A stretch of DNA of 34,648 nucleotides from Paraburkholderia bannensis NBRC 103871 (GTDB lineage Bacteria > Pseudomonadota > Gammaproteobacteria > Burkholderiales > Burkholderiaceae): positions 1 to 34,648 of the forward strand of contig NZ_BAYA01000054.1 in NCBI RefSeq assembly GCF_000685015.1, given 5' to 3'. Made by a program: the position numbers and the translations under genes. Under the pieces are notes generated by a model. The model did no database searches and was not told the origin of the DNA. It saw only the letters and a list, made by a program, of their open reading frames with translations. Of this stretch, positions 31,352 to 34,648 are shown one piece after another; within the stretch, counting starts at the first letter, position 1, and each line of letters begins with the position of its first letter.

Positions 31352-32237
31352 TTTCCCGTTGCCGGGCGCCGATGCCCACGCCGCCGCCGTGCGCCGCCGC
31401 GAACGCCGCGCGCAATGGCACATCGCCTTTCTGCTCGTGTTCGTGCTCGGGCCGCTCGTGGTCTATCCGCTCGCGAGGCTGGTGCTGCTGAGCCTGAGCG
31501 GCGCGCATGGCCTGAGCTTCGGTGCGTACGCAACGTTCTTCGGCAATCCCGATTCGCGCGGCGTGATCGGCACGACGCTGTGGATCCTGTTCCTGAGCGC
31601 GGGTGTGGCCTCGCTGCTCGGTGTGGCGATTGCGGCGATTCTGTTCTTCAAGCCGTTTCCGGGCGCACAGCTCGTGACGCGCTTCCTGGAACTGTTCGTG
31701 GCGTTCCCGTCGTTTCTGGTCGCGTTCACGCTGATCTTTTTGTACGGCTCGCAGGGCTCGGTGAGCATCGGTCTGCAGCAGCTGTTTCATTTGCAGGCGC
31801 CGCCGCTCGATTTTCTGTTCGGCATCGGCGGCGTGGTGCTGGCGGAAGTGGTGTTCTACGCGCCCTTCGTGGTGCGCCCGACGCTGGCAGCGTTTGCGCT
31901 GCTCGATATGCGGCTGATCGAAGCGGCGCGCAGCTTGGGCGCGAACAATCGCATGGTTGCCGCACGCGTGATCCTGCCGCTCGCGTGGCCGGGCATCGCT
32001 GCGGGCACGATCCTGTGTTTCCTGCTGACGTTCAACGAATTCGGCATTCTGCTCGTGCTTGGCAGCGCGCATCTGGTCACGCTGCCGGTGGCGATCTATA
32101 GCTCGGCCACGGTCGACCTCGACCTGCCGACCGCTGCCGCGGGAGCGGTCGTGATGCTCGCGATGTCGCTGTCTTTGTATGCGCTGTATCGGCGCGTGAA
32201 TCGTCGCAGTCAGGGAGGCGCGCGCAATGGCAAGTAA
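31329..32237 (+). CDS. phnU: 2-aminoethylphosphonate ABC transporter permease, first subunit
   Basis: An inner-membrane permease of 302 aa with about six helices. The cytoplasmic EAA loop reads E-A-A-R-S-L-G-A-N-N-R-M-V-A-A-R-V-I-L-P-L-A-W-P-G-I, which docks to the ATPase. GAGG lies 6 bases before the ATG. The gene overlaps phnT by 23 bases and phnV by 11 bases, showing tight translational coupling in the phnSTUV unit. Confidence 0.92.
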   Translation: MSSLSTPDFPLPGADAHAAAVRRRERRAQWHIAFLLVFVLGPLVVYPLARLVLLSLSGAHGLSFGAYATFFGNPDSRGVIGTTLWILFLSAGVASLLGVAIAAILFFKPFPGAQLVTRFLELFVAFPSFLVAFTLIFLYGSQGSVSIGLQQLFHLQAPPLDFLFGIGGVVLAEVVFYAPFVVRPTLAAFALLDMRLIEAARSLGANNRMVAARVILPLAWPGIAAGTILCFLLTFNEFGILLVLGSAHLVTLPVAIYSSATVDLDLPTAAAGAVVMLAMSLSLYALYRRVNRRSQGGARNGK

Positions 32238-33117
32238 TTCTTCGATGAATCCCGTGGTCGCAGCCGCGGATCCGGTCGCGTTGCCGCCGAAGCATCTGCG
32301 CGCGCGGCCGGTCGAACGCAGCGTCATGGCGCGTGTCGGCAGCGGCGTGTTGCTCGCGCTGGCGGCACTGCTGTGTTTCTGGTTGTTCGTGCTGCCCGTG
32401 ATCGTGGTCGCGCTGTCGAGCGTGGCCTCGCACTGGTCGGGCACGATCCTGCCCGACGGGTTCAGCATGCGCTGGTTCGAACGGCTCGGATCGAGCGATT
32501 TCGATGCGCTCGTGACGAGCCTGGAGATCGGCTTCGGCGTGGCGGTGCTCGGCACGGCGCTCGGGCTGTGGCTTGCGCTGGCGCTCGAAGGTCGCGACCG
32601 CAAGGGCCTGGGCGTAGTCGTCGATACGCTCGCGATGGTGCCGAACGGCGTGCCCAGCGTGGTGCTCGGCCTTGCAGTGCTGATCGCCTATCACAAGGCG
32701 CCCGTCGATCTGTCGAGTTCGGCGGCGATCGTCGTGTTCGTGCAGCTCGCGCTGGTGCTGCCGTTCTGCTATCGCTGCGCGTCGGCGGCGCTGCGTCCTG
32801 AGTTGACGATCCTGCGCGAAGCGGCCGCGAGTCTCGGTGCGCCGCCCGCGATGGTGTTGCGCCGCGTGGTGCTGCCGCAGCTGGTGCCCGCGATTCGCGC
32901 GAGCCTCGCGCTGGGCTTCGCGCTCTCGCTCGGCGAGCTTGGTGCGACGCTTACGGTGTATCCGCCGGGATTCGCGACGGTGCCGATCGTCGTGGTCGGT
33001 GCGGTCGAGCGTGGCTACTATCTGCCGGCATCGGCGCTTTCGCTGATCCTGCTGATCGTCTCGCTGGTGGCGCTGTTGTTGATCGCGGCGCGCGCGCCGC
33101 GCAAGCGTGCGGACTGA
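32227..33117 (+). CDS. phnV: 2-aminoethylphosphonate ABC transporter permease, second subunit
   Basis: An inner-membrane permease of 296 aa. A basic cytoplasmic N terminus of about 40 residues precedes helix 1 (V-L-L-A-L-A-A-L-L-C-F-W-L-F-V). The EAA loop is E-A-A-A-S-L-G-A-P-P-A-M-V-L-R-R-V-V-L-P-Q-L-V-P-A-I. GGGAGG upstream supports the start. It pairs with PhnU to form the membrane channel. The next gene begins 4 bases after its stop. Confidence 0.92.
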   Translation: MASNSSMNPVVAAADPVALPPKHLRARPVERSVMARVGSGVLLALAALLCFWLFVLPVIVVALSSVASHWSGTILPDGFSMRWFERLGSSDFDALVTSLEIGFGVAVLGTALGLWLALALEGRDRKGLGVVVDTLAMVPNGVPSVVLGLAVLIAYHKAPVDLSSSAAIVVFVQLALVLPFCYRCASAALRPELTILREAAASLGAPPAMVLRRVVLPQLVPAIRASLALGFALSLGELGATLTVYPPGFATVPIVVVGAVERGYYLPASALSLILLIVSLVALLLIAARAPRKRAD

Positions 33118-33121
33118 CACG

Positions 33122-33841
33122 ATGGACGCCATGCGGTTCGATGGGCTGTATCGACGTGATGAAGGTGCCGTGCAGGTTGAGGCGGAAACGCGTTCCGCGC
33201 TGGCGCCGTCGCCGCTAGCGATGGTGCGCCAGCATTCGTTGACCGATCTCGTGCGCGCGGAAATCGAGCGCTGCATCACGCGCGGTCAGCTGGCGCCCGG
33301 CGCGAAACTCGTCGAAGCCGAATGGGCCGCGCGCCTGCAGGTGTCGCGCGGGCCGGTGCGCGAGGCGCTGCGTGCGCTTGAGCAGACCGGACTGGTGCGC
33401 AACGAGAAGCATCGTGGCGTGTTTGTGCGCAGCGTGTCGGACGTCGAGGCGCAGGAGTTGGCGACGCTGTGCGCGGTGCTCGAAGAAGCGGCGTGCCGGA
33501 TGCTGGCGACGCGCATCGACGCGGCGCAGGTGGCGGAGTTGCGTGGGCGGCTCGACGCCATGCGCGACGCGCTCGACGATGAAGGCGAATTCGAGTGGGC
33601 GCGCGAAGCGTTTCGAGACGCGCTGGTTTTTGCGGCGGGTAATGGCAAGCTGCACGATAGCTGGCGGCGCGCGGTCAGCGAAGCGCGGTTGTCGCGTCGC
33701 GCATTACTTGACGATGCGCAGCGGCAGTTGTCGTACGCCCGGCATCGGGCGGTGTTGAATGCGCTAGCATCGCGCGACGCCGAAGAGGCGATCGTGCAGA
33801 TGCGCGCGCAGGATCAGCAGGGCGATAGCGGCGAGCGTTGA
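33122..33841 (+). CDS. GntR-family (FadR subgroup) regulator of phosphonate use
   Basis: A protein of 239 aa. The winged helix-turn-helix reads L-V-R-A-E-I-E-R-C-I-T-R-G-Q-L-A-P-G-A-K-L-V-E, then W-A-A-R-L-Q-V-S-R-G-P-V-R-E-A-L-R-A-L-E-Q-T-G-L-V. A helical FCD effector domain follows (residues about 110-235). Position directly after phnV and before the PhnZ-like gene indicates the phosphonate-associated GntR regulator often called PhnR in related operons. The start at 33122 is 4 bases after phnV; a GTG at 33107 overlapping phnV is an alternative. It probably binds near the phnS promoter, and the dyad at 28932-28956 is a candidate. Confidence 0.88.
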   Translation: MDAMRFDGLYRRDEGAVQVEAETRSALAPSPLAMVRQHSLTDLVRAEIERCITRGQLAPGAKLVEAEWAARLQVSRGPVREALRALEQTGLVRNEKHRGVFVRSVSDVEAQELATLCAVLEEAACRMLATRIDAAQVAELRGRLDAMRDALDDEGEFEWAREAFRDALVFAAGNGKLHDSWRRAVSEARLSRRALLDDAQRQLSYARHRAVLNALASRDAEEAIVQMRAQDQQGDSGER

Positions 33842-33880
33842 GCCGGCGCCGTCGAGTTCGACGAAAGGGAGCAGAAAAGC

Positions 33881-34435
33881 ATGGCATTGAGTCTGGAAGA
33901 TATTCGCGGCCTGTTTGAGGAGTACGGTGGACAGGCTTATAGCGGCGAGCCGGTCACGCAGCTCGAACACGCGTTGCAAAGCGGGGCACTGGCTGAAGAG
34001 AACGGCGCGAGCGAGGAGCTTGTCGCGGCGGCTTTTCTGCATGACCTCGGCCATCTGCTGAATCGCCAGGGCGAAACGCCCACCGAGCGCGGTATCGACG
34101 ACCTGCATCAATACTATGCACTGCCGTTCCTGCGGCCGGTTCTGCCGGAGAGCGTGCTGGAGCCGATTCGCCTGCACGTCGATGCGAAGCGCTATCTGTG
34201 CGCTACCGACGAGGCGTACTTCAGTTGTCTATCGGCGGATTCGGTGCGCAGCCTGCAACTGCAAGGCGGCATCTTCGATGCGGAAGGCGCGCAGGCTTTT
34301 GCTGCCCGCCCCTACGCCGACGACGCGGTGCGCCTGCGTCGCTGGGACGATCTCGCGAAGATCGCCGGTAAGGAAACGCCGGATCTCGACCACTATCTCC
34401 AGATCGTCGATCGCGTGATGCAACGTCACGCGTGA
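33881..34435 (+). CDS. phnZ: PhnZ-like HD-domain mixed-valent diiron oxygenase
   Basis: A protein of 184 aa with the ligand pattern of PhnZ, the diiron oxygenase that splits 2-amino-1-hydroxyethylphosphonate to glycine and phosphate. Visible residues are Y20 and E23 (in Y-S-G-E-P-V), H30, H54-D55, H76, H99 (in L-H-V-D-A-K-R-Y-L-C) and D156 (in R-R-W-D-D-L-A-K). The spacing matches PhnZ Y24, E27, H34, H58-D59, H80, H104 and D161 within a residue. The L-Q-L-Q-G-G stretch is also family-like. GGGAG lies 9 bases before the ATG. The hydroxylase PhnY that makes its substrate is not in the window. It is the last gene of the operon. A general HD phosphohydrolase is the alternative, but the extra Tyr and Glu argue against it. 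Confidence 0.8.
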   Translation: MALSLEDIRGLFEEYGGQAYSGEPVTQLEHALQSGALAEENGASEELVAAAFLHDLGHLLNRQGETPTERGIDDLHQYYALPFLRPVLPESVLEPIRLHVDAKRYLCATDEAYFSCLSADSVRSLQLQGGIFDAEGAQAFAARPYADDAVRLRRWDDLAKIAGKETPDLDHYLQIVDRVMQRHA

Positions 34436-34454
34436 GACCCTCTCGCGTCCATTT

Positions 34455-34477
34455 CAAGAGATTCGAAAAATCTCTTG
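34455..34477. terminator. Hairpin after the phn operon
   Basis: CAAGAGATT (34455-34463) and AATCTCTTG (34469-34477) form a perfect 9-bp stem with a CGAAA loop, 20 bases after the PhnZ-like stop. No T tract follows. Its right arm overlaps the -35 of the next promoter. Confidence 0.6.
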
Positions 34478-34503
34478 CCAGATGACATCCCGATGACTAG
34501 AAT
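34475..34503 (+). promoter_or_regulatory. Strong sigma-70 promoter, first of a tandem pair
   Basis: TTGCCA (34475-34480), a 17-base spacer and TAGAAT (34498-34503) form a near-consensus promoter reading out of the window. No gene begins between it and the window edge. A second promoter follows about 150 bases downstream, as in rRNA operons. Confidence 0.7.
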
Positions 34504-34597
34504 CTCGCTCCTTCGCATTCTCGATATGAGAGTGCGGGGAGACGGGAAGCTTTAATCAAGGCTTTGAAGTCTTTTGAGCGGCAGGTTTTAACGCCAT

Positions 34598-34648
34598 CAA
34601 GTTTTAAGTGAAGTAAAAAAACTTGTTGACGAAACGCTCGATACTCTT
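34598..34648 (+). promoter_or_regulatory. Truncated promoter with upstream A-rich element at the right edge
   Basis: TTGACG (34626-34631) is followed by exactly 17 bases to the window end, so its -10 would begin at the first base outside. Directly upstream is an A-rich stretch bounded by an inverted repeat (CAAGTTTT 34598-34605 and AAAACTTG 34618-34625), similar to an UP element. Together with the preceding promoter this suggests an rRNA or other highly expressed stable-RNA operon just to the right. Confidence 0.55.

Overview
This GC-rich window looks like chromosomal DNA of a Burkholderiaceae betaproteobacterium (Burkholderia, Paraburkholderia or Caballeronia). The evidence is the codon usage, dense Tat and Sec signal peptides, the gene families present, and a PhnSTUV-type phosphonate operon. 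I see no insertion sequence, prophage, CRISPR array, tRNA or rRNA gene. The last 200 bases look like the tandem promoters of a strongly expressed, probably rRNA, operon lying just outside the window.

Layout. (1) Positions 1-480 hold a small RRM-like protein gene and a hairpin terminator. (2) A Tat-exported GH28 polygalacturonase (482-2548, minus) has a promoter overlapped by a perfect dyad. (3) At 3067-13927 a six-gene plus-strand operon has the order DUF2138, DUF1175, alpha-2-macroglobulin, DUF2300, DUF2135, DUF2135. This is the E. coli yfaA-T-S-Q-P arrangement with yfaP duplicated, and it resembles the six-gene mag operon of Pseudomonas aeruginosa. (4) At 13946-18761 are a PEP mutase/isocitrate lyase family protein, a GntR-like LacI-family regulator, an IlvD/Edd sugar-acid dehydratase resembling D-xylonate dehydratase with a GntR-type operator in front, and a convergent IclR regulator. 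(5) At 18876-24893 are housekeeping and hypothetical genes: a 77-residue protein, Lrp/AsnC, a LysE exporter, DUF1993, a secreted HNH-like protein, a 45-residue membrane peptide, a second RRM-like protein, NadE and an L,D-transpeptidase. (6) At 24924-27598 are an EamA transporter gene broken by one amber codon and a UbiB-like protein that has lost its kinase residues. (7) At 27851-34435 are a DeoR regulator, the 2-aminoethylphosphonate ABC transporter phnSTUV, a GntR regulator and a PhnZ-like HD oxygenase.

The most interesting region is the alpha-2-macroglobulin operon. Its poorly described partners carry motifs of cell-wall enzymes. DUF1175 has an NlpC/P60-like Cys/His layout. DUF2300 combines a class-D-beta-lactamase/PBP-like S-x-x-K domain, a SpoIID-like domain and a C-terminal H-E-x-x-H motif. 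I infer a periplasmic system that couples thioester protease trapping to peptidoglycan binding or repair.

The phosphonate operon has an importer and a PhnZ-like enzyme, but no PhnY, PhnW or PhnX in view. It may therefore depend on enzymes encoded elsewhere, or take up a pre-hydroxylated substrate. All functional assignments come from reading motifs and remembered families; no search was run.
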